DNA of 43,919 nt from Gemmatimonadota bacterium (lineage in GTDB: Bacteria > Gemmatimonadota > Gemmatimonadetes > Gemmatimonadales > GWC2-71-9). The notes beneath the pieces are model-generated. The model did no database searches. It was not told where the DNA came from and saw only the letters and a list, made by a program, of their open reading frames with translations. Below, in pieces: positions 31,483 through 38,120 of this stretch. The position numbers were made by a program, and so were the translations under genes. Within the stretch, counting starts at the first letter, position 1; every line of letters starts with the position of its first letter. Where the stretch lies: NCBI GenBank assembly GCA_003222085.1, contig QHUK01000037.1, forward strand, positions 1 through 43,919, written 5' to 3'.

Positions 31483-32682
31483 TCAGGGCGTGTCCGCCGG
31501 GTCGCAGCGACGCAACCGCACCACGGCTGTTCGACCGTCGGAGACGACCTTCTGGCCGGAGACGTTTCGCCCCTCGGTGACCGCCCCGGGCAGGCGCATG
31601 TAGTCCAGCAGATCCCCGCACCCGCTCGCCTCGACATCGTGCACCACGCGGTCTCGCTCCCAATCGATGTGCGACTCGATGCGATGGGTGGCCTGCGGCT
31701 CCCACGGCTTGAAGATCACTCCGACGTCCTTGTTCGCGGCGCCGACCCAGACGAGCGAGAGACTGTCGAGCAGCCAGATCCGGATGTGGTGACGAATCCG
31801 GACATTCGGACCCGCCAGCTCGTAGGCGAGGTCCTGCGGTCGTCCCGCGAAGTACTGCGTGCTCACGGGAGCGGTCATGGCGGGCCGGCTCGCGATCGCG
31901 GCGGTCACCTCCCGGGTGACGCTGAGGACCGACCGCTTTTGCGCCGGGAGCCAACCGGCCGCTCGAAACGCGCTGTCGATCTCGGCGGCCGTGCCCAGCA
32001 ACAGCACGTTGAAGGGGTCGCCCAGGACGGTCCCCGTGCGGTTTTCGGAGCGGGGGAGGAACTGCGGAAGCACCGGCATCTCGGTCAGCTCGCGCCGGGC
32101 GGCCACGGGCTCGCATCGATCGCCACCGGGGAGCAGGAGCGGCGCGGTGAGCCGGATGCCGCCGATCTCACCCGCGAGGATCCGCACCGGCGGTCCCCGG
32201 CGGATGAGCGAGAAGCCGCCGAGCAGCGCCACGGGAACGGCGTCGAGGTCGGCCGCCGCCGCGACGCCGGCCGGCACGAGCTTCTTGCCCACCCCCACAA
32301 TGGACGTCTTCCCGCTCGACACGAGCCCCGAATCGGCGAGCCCCCCGCGCGGCGCGTACTCGAGCGTGTCGAGCATGGCCGAGACCGCCGCCCAACGTCC
32401 CGGGCGGATCTCGAGCGAGTCGAAGCTGAGGCCCAATCGGCCGTGCCGGCCGAATCGACCGCCGCCCTTCGACACGACCACGTGCCCCTTCGCGCGAAGG
32501 TAGGGAGGCAAGATGACGCAGGAATCGCGCACCACGGCACCCATGGTCTGCACCAGCACGGGGGTGCCGACGGTGTCCCGGCCGCTCGTGACGCGCTGTA
32601 CGAAGCGGATCGGGATGTGGGTCCCCACCGGGACCACGACGTCCGTAAGCAGCAGCGGCAGCGCGAGCGCGATCGCCTTCAT
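31483..32682 (-). CDS. Exported LssY_C-domain protein in the MNIO operon
   Basis: 399 aa. The ATG overlaps the MNIO stop (ATGA). A signal peptide (MKAIALALPLLLTDVVV) precedes a beta-rich N-part (VPVGTHIPIRFVQRVTSGRDTVGTPVLVQ, like the TrbI/secretin-type 'VP.Gt.i.v.l...lss......G..v......'). Residues about 225-355 match the LssY C-terminal domain: NVLLLGTAAEIDSAFRAAGW, then RIRHHIRIWLL, WVGAANKDVGVIF and HIDWERDRVV. LssY_C is a domain of unknown function. Its presence between the MNIO gene and the partner gene suggests a periplasmic role with the peptide product, such as binding, maturation or retention. Confidence 0.65.
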   Translation of the reverse strand: MKAIALALPLLLTDVVVPVGTHIPIRFVQRVTSGRDTVGTPVLVQTMGAVVRDSCVILPPYLRAKGHVVVSKGGGRFGRHGRLGLSFDSLEIRPGRWAAVSAMLDTLEYAPRGGLADSGLVSSGKTSIVGVGKKLVPAGVAAAADLDAVPVALLGGFSLIRRGPPVRILAGEIGGIRLTAPLLLPGGDRCEPVAARRELTEMPVLPQFLPRSENRTGTVLGDPFNVLLLGTAAEIDSAFRAAGWLPAQKRSVLSVTREVTAAIASRPAMTAPVSTQYFAGRPQDLAYELAGPNVRIRHHIRIWLLDSLSLVWVGAANKDVGVIFKPWEPQATHRIESHIDWERDRVVHDVEASGCGDLLDYMRLPGAVTEGRNVSGQKVVSDGRTAVVRLRRCDPADTP

Positions 32683-33467
32683 ATGGCCCCGCGAATCCGC
32701 TCCACGCTCCGGAACAGGACGTCCGCGGTCAGGGTGGGTGAAAACGCGTCGAACGTGATGGCCCGGGCCCGGGGACAGCGGCTCACCGCGTGGGCAGCGA
32801 AGGCCAGCATCTCGTCCGAGGGCTCGGCCGGCGCGATCCACGGGCCCGCGAGGTCGGCGTCGTCCGCGACGCCCGCGACGTGCAGCTCCATCACGTGCTC
32901 GAGCGGGAACTCGTCCAGCCAACGCTCCGCCGGCATGTGGTGGTAGTGGGCCTGGAGCCAGACGTGCGGCAGATCGAGCAGGAAGCCGGCGCCCGTCGCC
33001 TCGAAGAAGCGGCGTAGCCAGATCGGCTCCGGCATCTGACTCGCCTTGACGTCGAAGAAGCCGGGGATGTTCTCCATGACGAGCGGCTGGTCGAGGCGCG
33101 CCTTGAGCGCGCAGGCGTTGCGCACGAAGCGGTCGAGGAACTCTTCCGTGTAGAGCGGCGGGAACACGTAGTTCAGGTTGTAGCTGCCGTCCTCGGTGTG
33201 CAGGCACTGGAAATGCTCCGCAACCCAGGGTGAGCGGTACAGCTCGGCGAGCGCGCGGGCGCGCTGGATGGAGCGCTCGTCGAGCGGCTCGGAGAGCTGG
33301 CCCAGGTAATCGTGCAGCAGCAGGGTGTAGCGTCCGCGGATCGCCGGCCACCACGGGTCGCTCGCCGCGGGGGGATCCGCCATGGCGAGGTGGTCGATGC
33401 CGTCAGACCGGGCCAGGTCTGCGCCCAGGTGCGGGTTATAAAACGCCCCAACCATTAACTGCGTCAT
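32679..33467 (-). CDS. DUF692 / multinuclear non-heme iron oxidase (MNIO, MbnB/TglH family)
   Basis: 262 aa TIM-barrel-type enzyme. Residues expected to bind iron are seen: H52 (YTLLLHDYLGQL), E132 (LVMENIPGF), D165 and H168 (FLLDLPHVWLQAH), H196 (MELHVAG). The family then usually has a DxH segment and a later Glu; here the corresponding stretches read DADLAGPWIAP and ITFDAFSP, so the DxH is missing and the Glu appears as Asp (D240). MNIOs act on Cys or Asn/Asp of RiPP precursors, for example forming oxazolone-thioamide in methanobactin. The neighbouring peptide offers two cysteines. An ATG at 33455 is an alternative start; heptamer repeats cross this start. Confidence 0.8.
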   Translation of the reverse strand: MTQLMVGAFYNPHLGADLARSDGIDHLAMADPPAASDPWWPAIRGRYTLLLHDYLGQLSEPLDERSIQRARALAELYRSPWVAEHFQCLHTEDGSYNLNYVFPPLYTEEFLDRFVRNACALKARLDQPLVMENIPGFFDVKASQMPEPIWLRRFFEATGAGFLLDLPHVWLQAHYHHMPAERWLDEFPLEHVMELHVAGVADDADLAGPWIAPAEPSDEMLAFAAHAVSRCPRARAITFDAFSPTLTADVLFRSVERIRGAI

Positions 33468-33483
33468 CCGTCGTCCGTCATCC
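33463..33483 (+). repeat. Heptamer array over the AKR stop and MNIO start
   Basis: GTCATCC, GTCGTCC, GTCATCC, followed by weaker GGTGTCT and GTTACTA units to 33497. The stop codon of the aldo/keto reductase (33478-33480) and the MNIO ATG (33465-33467) both lie in it. Confidence 0.7.
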
Positions 33484-34602
33484 GGTGTCTGTTACTACTA
33501 ACCCCTGCTCGACGAGTTGGTCACAGAATACCTTGACCTGCGCCGCGACCATCGGGGGCTCGGGACGGTCCGTCCAGAGGGCAGCGATCGTCTCGGGGCT
33601 GGTCTTGCCGTCCAGCCGCTCGACGATGAAGCGCTCGCGCTCGCCCCAGGTGGCCGACTGCCGCTTGAGCTCGTCCGAGGCCCGGACCGGCGGGAACCCC
33701 TCCGCGACGATCCGATCGACCTCCGCTAAGGTGCCAGGTGTCAGGGGTCGGGTGCTGGCGGCGTTCTGCTCCACCTGCTCCCCGCTGCGTGCTCCAGCCA
33801 GTACGATGCTCACGCCCGGCTGTGCCAGGACCCATGCGAGCGCGAGCGCCGGCAGCGTCAGGTCGAGCCGCTGGGCGATCGAGGTGAGGCGCTCGACCAC
33901 CGCCCGCCGGCGCTCGAACTCCTTGCCCTTGAACCAATAAATGTTGCGGCGGTGGTCGGAGGTAAGGAACTCCGGCGGGGCGGCGTACTTCCCGCTCAGT
34001 AGTCCCGCGGCGAGGGGCCGGTAGGCCAGAAACGCAATCTGACGCTCTCGGCACAGCGGCAGCTCCCGCTGCTCGACGTCCCGATCGAAGACATTGTAGG
34101 GTCCCTGGTATGCGACCACGGGCGCGAGGTCCAGCGCCCGCGCGAGCTGGCGGTGAGTGGCATTGCAGAGACCGATCGCCAGCGCCTTCCCTTCGTGCTG
34201 CAGCGTGTGGAGCTGCTCGAGCTGCCGCTCCCAGCCCGGAGGCACTTCGTGCAGCTGTATCAGGTCGACGTACTCCGTCGCCAGACGGCGCAGGGACGCC
34301 TCGAGGGAGCGGCGGGCGTCGTCGCGGGGGCCGACTTTGGTGGCGATGGCGACGCGGTCGCGATCGGCGTTGAGCGCGCGGCCCAGCAGGCGTTCGGATG
34401 CGCCGTCGCCGTACGTGGGGGCGGTGTCGAAGAAGGTGATGCCGAGCTCGAGGGCGCGGCGGACGGCGGCGAGGCGATCGCTTTCGGCCGGGGCGGCGCC
34501 CCACCCCGCGCCGCCCACCGCCCAGGCCCCGAACCCCAGACGCGGTTCGGAGGTCAGCCAACGCAGCGGGGGCCCGACTTGAGTCCGGGCCCCCGGGCGC
34601 AT
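33478..34602 (-). CDS. Aldo/keto reductase with C-terminal PqqD-like (RRE-like) domain
   Basis: 374 aa from the ATG at 34602, with AAAGGAG 7 bases upstream overlapping the peptide gene's stop region. The AKR tetrad is complete: D59 (FFDTAP), Y64 (TYGDG), K89 (IATKVG), H118 (IQLHEVP). The cofactor end (ALAWVLAQPGVSIVLAGARSGEQVEQN) is normal. Beyond the usual end, residues about 305-374 (GERERFIVERLDGKTSPETIAALW ... FCDQLVEQGLVV) follow the PqqD pattern 'ivr.lDG..t...ia......v...v..f...L.e.Glv'. An AKR carrying an RRE-like domain next to a precursor peptide would reduce a carbonyl on the peptide. Motifs are seen; the RRE assignment and role are inferred. Confidence 0.75.
   Translation of the reverse strand: MRPGARTQVGPPLRWLTSEPRLGFGAWAVGGAGWGAAPAESDRLAAVRRALELGITFFDTAPTYGDGASERLLGRALNADRDRVAIATKVGPRDDARRSLEASLRRLATEYVDLIQLHEVPPGWERQLEQLHTLQHEGKALAIGLCNATHRQLARALDLAPVVAYQGPYNVFDRDVEQRELPLCRERQIAFLAYRPLAAGLLSGKYAAPPEFLTSDHRRNIYWFKGKEFERRRAVVERLTSIAQRLDLTLPALALAWVLAQPGVSIVLAGARSGEQVEQNAASTRPLTPGTLAEVDRIVAEGFPPVRASDELKRQSATWGERERFIVERLDGKTSPETIAALWTDRPEPPMVAAQVKVFCDQLVEQGLVVTDTG
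33730..33757 (+). repeat. Heptamer array inside the aldo/keto reductase gene
   Basis: Four 7-bp units: GGTGCCA, GGTGTCA, GGGGTCG, GGTGCTG. In the minus-strand frame it encodes STRPLTPGTL, in the loop between the AKR barrel and its C-terminal extension. Confidence 0.65.
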
Positions 34603-34613
34603 CAACCGCTCCT

Positions 34614-34706
34614 TTAGGAGTGGCAGGTGGGAACCAGCTCCGCCGTCTCGACGATCTCGGGACGATGACAGCTGGGCACGAGCTCCTGCATCTCGACGAT
34701 CTGCAT
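34614..34706 (-). CDS. Candidate RiPP precursor peptide, 30 aa with a duplicated Cys-His motif
   Basis: 30 codons, ATG at 34706, TAA 34614-34616. AAGGAGG lies 4 bases upstream and a consensus promoter 48 bases upstream. The peptide contains two tandem copies of a 13-residue unit: QIVEMQELVPSCH (residues 2-14) and EIVETAELVPTCH (17-29), separated by RP and followed by a final Ser. Cysteines are at 13 and 28, each followed by His. Nine of 13 positions are identical, and the identical residues use different codons in places (CTC/CTG, GTG/GTT, TGT/TGC, CAT/CAC), a sign of selection on protein. It is the first gene of the operon with AKR-RRE, MNIO and MNIO-partner genes. It is too short for a long leader, so the repeats may serve both recognition and modification. 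Confidence 0.8.
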   Translation of the reverse strand: MQIVEMQELVPSCHRPEIVETAELVPTCHS

Positions 34707-34753
34707 ACAGCCTCCTTCACAGGGAGAGAATCAAGAAGACGGCCGTTGGGACA

Positions 34754-34782
34754 ATCCTACGGGTTGCCGTCGTACCCGTCAA
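34754..34782 (-). promoter_or_regulatory. Promoter of the MNIO/peptide operon
   Basis: Reading the minus strand: -35 TTGACG (34777-34782), a 17-base spacer, -10 TAGGAT (34754-34759). Transcription would start near 34746, giving a 5' leader of about 40 bases before the peptide ATG. It lies in the 97-base divergent region shared with the methyltransferase gene; no equally good promoter is seen for the plus strand. Confidence 0.7.
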
Positions 34783-34803
34783 CCAGTAACTCTCACCCCT
34801 CCA

Positions 34804-35742
34804 ATGATCTCGATTCGTGCGCTGCTGACCGAGAACGCCCTCGCGGACGAATTCGTTTCCGCGTTCCACGCGAGGCGGTTGCCGGAGAAGTTCTTCTATT
34901 GGTTCCCCCTGTCGGTGCGGGCCTGGCTCGCCCTGTGCTCGGACGGTGCGTACCGCAACTTCGTGCGCTCGCGCTCGTTGATCGCGCGCTCCGGCGCGGA
35001 GCTCGCGCGCCTGTTCCCGGTCGCCCCGCTCGAGGTCGTGAGCCTCGGCGCGGGCCAGGGCGACAAAGATCTACTGTTGCTCGAGGCGCTGCGCGCGCGT
35101 GGCGCGCGCGTGTCTTACGTCCCCGTGGATACGAGCCAGGCCCTGCTCGAGATGGCGTGCGCCGGCGCGCTCTCCGCCGGCTTCCCGGCACAGGGCCTCA
35201 AGGCGGACTTCACGGATCGGACCCATTTGCAGGCACTCGCCGCGGGGCCCGAGGCACCGCGGCGGCTCGTTTTGCTCCTCGGGAACACGCTCGGCGCGTT
35301 CGATCCCATCGCGGAGGCGCGCGATCTGGCGCGGCTGCTGCGGCCGGACGACGCGCTCCTCGTGGACGGCGAGGTCTACGCCGGCGACGCGACGGTGGCC
35401 GGCTACGACAATCCCCTGAACCGGCGGTTCGCCTGGGCGCCGCTCAACGCCGTCGGCATCCGCGACTCCGACGGCGAGCTGGTGTTCGAGGCGGCCGACG
35501 ATCCGCGGCTCCCCGGCCTGCACCTGATCCCCAAGCACTTCCGGGCAGGTCGGGACGTGGAGGCCCTGCTCGGTGGCGAGGGTCTGCGCTTGGCGAGGGG
35601 CGAGCGGCTCGCCATGAACCATTCGTACAAGTACGCCGCGGATACCTTCCTGCGGATTCTCTCCGAGGCCGGGCTGTCTGCCCGCTGGCAGGGACGGAGC
35701 GACGACGGGCGGTTCCTCATGGCGCTCGCCTCCCCCGCGTGA
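34804..35742 (+). CDS. EgtD-like histidine-specific SAM methyltransferase
   Basis: 312 aa. SAM site: VVSLGAGQGDKDLLLLEAL, diverged from the usual ELGSG.s.Kt..LL. Family marks of Methyltransf_33 (EgtD) are YVPVDTSQALLEMA, LLLGNTLGAFDPIAEARDLARLL, the GDATVAGYDNPLNRRFAW region and late NHSYKYAADTFLRILSEAGL (E/N-SyKY...aGf). EgtD trimethylates the alpha-amine of histidine to hercynine on the way to ergothioneine. It is divergent from the peptide operon by 97 bases, and its stop overlaps the ABC ATPase start (GTGA), so it is coupled to the betaine transporter. No EgtB is in the window. The substrate could be free His, a related amino acid or a peptide; only the family is secure. Confidence 0.65.
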   Translation: MISIRALLTENALADEFVSAFHARRLPEKFFYWFPLSVRAWLALCSDGAYRNFVRSRSLIARSGAELARLFPVAPLEVVSLGAGQGDKDLLLLEALRARGARVSYVPVDTSQALLEMACAGALSAGFPAQGLKADFTDRTHLQALAAGPEAPRRLVLLLGNTLGAFDPIAEARDLARLLRPDDALLVDGEVYAGDATVAGYDNPLNRRFAWAPLNAVGIRDSDGELVFEAADDPRLPGLHLIPKHFRAGRDVEALLGGEGLRLARGERLAMNHSYKYAADTFLRILSEAGLSARWQGRSDDGRFLMALASPA

Positions 35743-36491
35743 CGAAGCCCCTCGAAGTGCAAGGGCTCGGCTATCGACTGCCGGGCAAGGGGAAAGGGGA
35801 AACGGGAAACGGACGCCTCCTCGTGCACGAGGTCTCCTTCACCGTCGGCGCGGGTGAGACGCTGGTCTTGCTCGGCCGCAGCGGATCCGGCAAGACCACC
35901 ACCCTGAAGCTCATCAATCGCCTGCTCGAGCCGACCGTTGGGGAGGTCCGCGTGGCGGGGGAGCGCGCCGCCGACTTGCCCGTCACGCGCCTGCGTCGCC
36001 GGATCGGTTACGTGATTCAGGAGGTGGGGCTGTTCCCCCACTTCACGGTGGAGCGGAATGTGGGGCTCGTCCCCCGGCTCGACGGATGGCCGCCGCCGCG
36101 CATCGCTACCCGCGTGCGCGATCTGCTGGCCCTCGTGGGACTCGACTCCGACACGTTCGCCAGGCGCTATCCGCACGAGCTGTCCGGCGGGCAGCGCCAG
36201 CGTGTGGGGGTGGCCCGCGCGCTGGCCGCAGACCCGCCGCTGCTGCTCCTGGACGAGCCGTTCGGCGCGCTCGATCCGATCACGCGCGTCGAGCTGCAGC
36301 GTGAGTTCAAGGCGCTCGAGGGCCGGCTCGGCAAGGGCATGGTCTTCGTGACGCACGACGTGCGCGAAGGGTTGCTGCTCGGCACCCGCATCGGGCTCAT
36401 GCTGCAGGGCCGGCTTGCGTTTCTCGGCACACCAGACGAGTTCCGGCGGAGCGAGCATCCGGAATGCAAGGCCTTTATGGCAGCCGCATGA
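35739..36491 (+). CDS. OpuC/EgtV-like ABC transporter ATPase
   Basis: 250 aa from a GTG overlapping the methyltransferase stop. Walker A GRSGSGKTTT (around residue 47), Q-loop VIQEVGLFPHFTVERNV, signature LSGGQRQRVGVARAL, Walker B LLLLDEPFGALDP, and H-loop VTHDVREGL. 'LFPHxTVxxNV' and 'FGALDPITR' are typical of the glycine betaine/choline/proline (QAT) group, which also includes the ergothioneine importer EgtUV. No CBS domains are present. Near the N-terminus a heptamer array gives the low-complexity GKGKGETGNG. Confidence 0.88.
   Translation: MTKPLEVQGLGYRLPGKGKGETGNGRLLVHEVSFTVGAGETLVLLGRSGSGKTTTLKLINRLLEPTVGEVRVAGERAADLPVTRLRRRIGYVIQEVGLFPHFTVERNVGLVPRLDGWPPPRIATRVRDLLALVGLDSDTFARRYPHELSGGQRQRVGVARALAADPPLLLLDEPFGALDPITRVELQREFKALEGRLGKGMVFVTHDVREGLLLGTRIGLMLQGRLAFLGTPDEFRRSEHPECKAFMAAA
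35782..35809 (+). repeat. Heptamer array near the 5' end of the ABC ATPase gene
   Basis: Four 7-bp units: CGGGCAA, GGGGAAA, GGGGAAA, CGGGAAA. They encode GKGKGETGN between the first two strands of the ATPase. Unit gain or loss would shift the frame. Confidence 0.7.
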
Positions 36492-36504
36492 GCGCGAGTG
36501 AACT

Positions 36505-36581
36505 CGCGGCTCGGCCGCTGCCGGTAAACCGGCATGCCCTCCCGCTTCAGCGGGAGATGCCGAGCCGCGGCTTCAGCCGCG
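36505..36581. repeat. Multi-hairpin intergenic element between ABC ATPase and permease genes
   Basis: An 11-bp outer stem (CGCGGCTCGGC 36505-36515 with its complement 36559-36569) encloses two perfect hairpins: GCCGG-TAAA-CCGGC (36520-36533) and CTCCCGC-TTCA-GCGGGAG (36539-36556). A third, CGCGGC-TTCA-GCCGCG (36566-36581), shares bases with the outer stem, so two alternative folds compete. It looks like a REP/BIME-type mobile repeat. It fills the 103-base gap inside the transporter operon and could set the ratio of ATPase to permease message. Confidence 0.85.
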
Positions 36582-36594
36582 TACGGGGCGGGCA

Positions 36595-37233
36595 ATGAGT
36601 CTCTGGGACTTCTACGCCCGCAACTCGCAGGAAGTCCTGGGCCTCGTGGGCCAGCACCTGTACCTGGTGGCGATCTCGACCGGCGCGGCGATCGTGATCG
36701 GGGTGCCCCTGGGCATCCTGCTCACTCGACGAACGGCGTGGCGGGGCCCCGTCCTGGGAGTCGCGAACGTGTTCCAGACGGTGCCGAGCCTCGCCCTGTT
36801 CGGGTTTCTCATCCCCCTGCCGTTCATCGGCGGCATCGGCGCGACGACGGCCATCGTCGCGCTCGTCCTCTACGCGCTCCTGCCCATCGTTCGCAACACC
36901 TACGAGGGAGTCACCGGCGTGGACCCCGCGGTGCGAGAGGCGGGACGGGGGATGGGAATGACCGACTGGCAGCTGCTCACGCAGGTCGAGTTGCCGCTCG
37001 GCTTCGGCGTGATTCTGGCGGGGGTGCGCGTGGCGACCGTGGTGAGTGTGGGCACGGCAACCATCGCGGCGGCCATCGGTGCGGGCGGACTGGGGGTGTA
37101 CATCTTCCGGGGCGTGGCGGTCGTGGACGATACCCTCATTCTCGCGGGGGCGCTGCCGGCGGCGCTGATGGCGCTCGCCGCGGACGGACTCTTGGGCGTC
37201 GCAGAGCGGCGGTTTGCGTGGCGGGGGAAGTGA
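36595..37233 (+). CDS. OpuCB-like ABC permease
   Basis: 212 aa, standard size for OpuCB/OsmW/YehW permeases. Five to six hydrophobic helices. SLWDFYARNSQEVLGLVGQHLYLV is the usual N-terminus. The EAA loop reads VREAGRGMGMTDWQLLTQVELPLGFGVILAGVR, as in quaternary-amine importers. IGAGGLGVYIFRG and DDTLILAGALPAALMALAADG complete the family pattern. It lies after the multi-hairpin element and overlaps the binding protein gene (GTGA). Confidence 0.9.
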   Translation: MSLWDFYARNSQEVLGLVGQHLYLVAISTGAAIVIGVPLGILLTRRTAWRGPVLGVANVFQTVPSLALFGFLIPLPFIGGIGATTAIVALVLYALLPIVRNTYEGVTGVDPAVREAGRGMGMTDWQLLTQVELPLGFGVILAGVRVATVVSVGTATIAAAIGAGGLGVYIFRGVAVVDDTLILAGALPAALMALAADGLLGVAERRFAWRGK

Positions 37234-38120
37234 GAGGCGGACGGGCGGACGGCCGGACGGTCGGACTGTGGGTCCTCGCCGCCGGATTGCTCTCAGGGTG
37301 CGGCCATCACGACCGGATCGTCGTGGGTTCCAAGAATTTCACGGAGTCCGACCTGCTGGGCGAGATCGTGGCCCAACAGATCGAGCGGCGCACGGGCCTA
37401 TCGGTCGAGCGGCGGTTCCACCTGGGCGGTACGTTCGTGTGTCATCAAGCCATCACGTCGGGCCGGATCGATCTCTACGTCGAGTACACGGGCACCGCGT
37501 ACACCGCCGTCCTGAAGCACGCGCCCGTCGTCGATCGCGATAGCGTCTATCGCACCGTCGCGCGCGACTACCTGCAGCGGTTCGACCTTGTGTGGGGCAA
37601 GCCGTTCGGCTTCAACAACACGTTCGCCATCACCGTGCGACGCCGCGACGCCACGCGCCATGGTCTGACGCGCATATCCGACCTGGCGCGCCTGGCCCCG
37701 CGCTTGAAGGCGGGGTTCGGCTACGAGTTTCTGGAGCGCGCCGACGGCTTCCGGGGGCTCGCGAGCGTCTACGGCCTGCGATTCGCCTCCCCACCCACGG
37801 CGATGGACCTGGGGCTTACGTATCGAGCGCTGGCGGACGGTAAGGTGGACGTGATCGCCGGAAACTCGACGGACGGCCAGATCGAGGCCCTGGACCTCGC
37901 GGTGCTGGAGGACGACCGCCACTACTTCCCGCCATATGAAGCTGCGCCGGTGATGCGGCAGGCGGCGATCACCCGGTACTCGGGAGTCGCCGCTGCGCTC
38001 GCCCAGCTCGCGGGTCGCATCTCGGATGCCGAGATGCGGCGGCTCAACGCCCTGGCGGACGTCGAGCACCGGGATATCGCGACCATCGCGCGCGACTGGC
38101 TGCGGGCGAGCCTGCCTTGA
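37230..38120 (+). CDS. OpuCC/EgtU-type substrate-binding lipoprotein
   Basis: 296 aa from a GTG overlapping the permease stop. A lipobox (VLAAGLLSGC) predicts lipid anchoring at the Cys. The mature part has VVGSKNFTESDLLGEIVAQQIE, LGGTFVCHQAITSGRIDLYVEYTGTAY, FGFNNTFAITV and DVIAGNSTDGQI, the OpuAC/OsmX fold that cages quaternary amines with aromatic residues. 'GxxxVCHxAI' resembles OsmF/YehZ and EgtU-type proteins. The ligand is likely a betaine; coupling to the EgtD-like gene makes hercynine, ergothioneine or another histidine betaine plausible (inference). The N-region of the signal peptide, RGGRTGGRTVG, is made by an octamer array. Confidence 0.85.
   Translation: MRGGRADGRTVGLWVLAAGLLSGCGHHDRIVVGSKNFTESDLLGEIVAQQIERRTGLSVERRFHLGGTFVCHQAITSGRIDLYVEYTGTAYTAVLKHAPVVDRDSVYRTVARDYLQRFDLVWGKPFGFNNTFAITVRRRDATRHGLTRISDLARLAPRLKAGFGYEFLERADGFRGLASVYGLRFASPPTAMDLGLTYRALADGKVDVIAGNSTDGQIEALDLAVLEDDRHYFPPYEAAPVMRQAAITRYSGVAAALAQLAGRISDAEMRRLNALADVEHRDIATIARDWLRASLP
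37236..37267 (+). repeat. Octamer array in signal-peptide codons of the binding protein
   Basis: Four 8-bp units: GGCGGACG, GGCGGACG, GCCGGACG, GTCGGACT. The last unit is identical to the GTCGGACT unit of the 7458-7497 array. It begins 6 bases after the GTG start. Slippage by one unit would frame-shift the lipoprotein. Confidence 0.8.
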
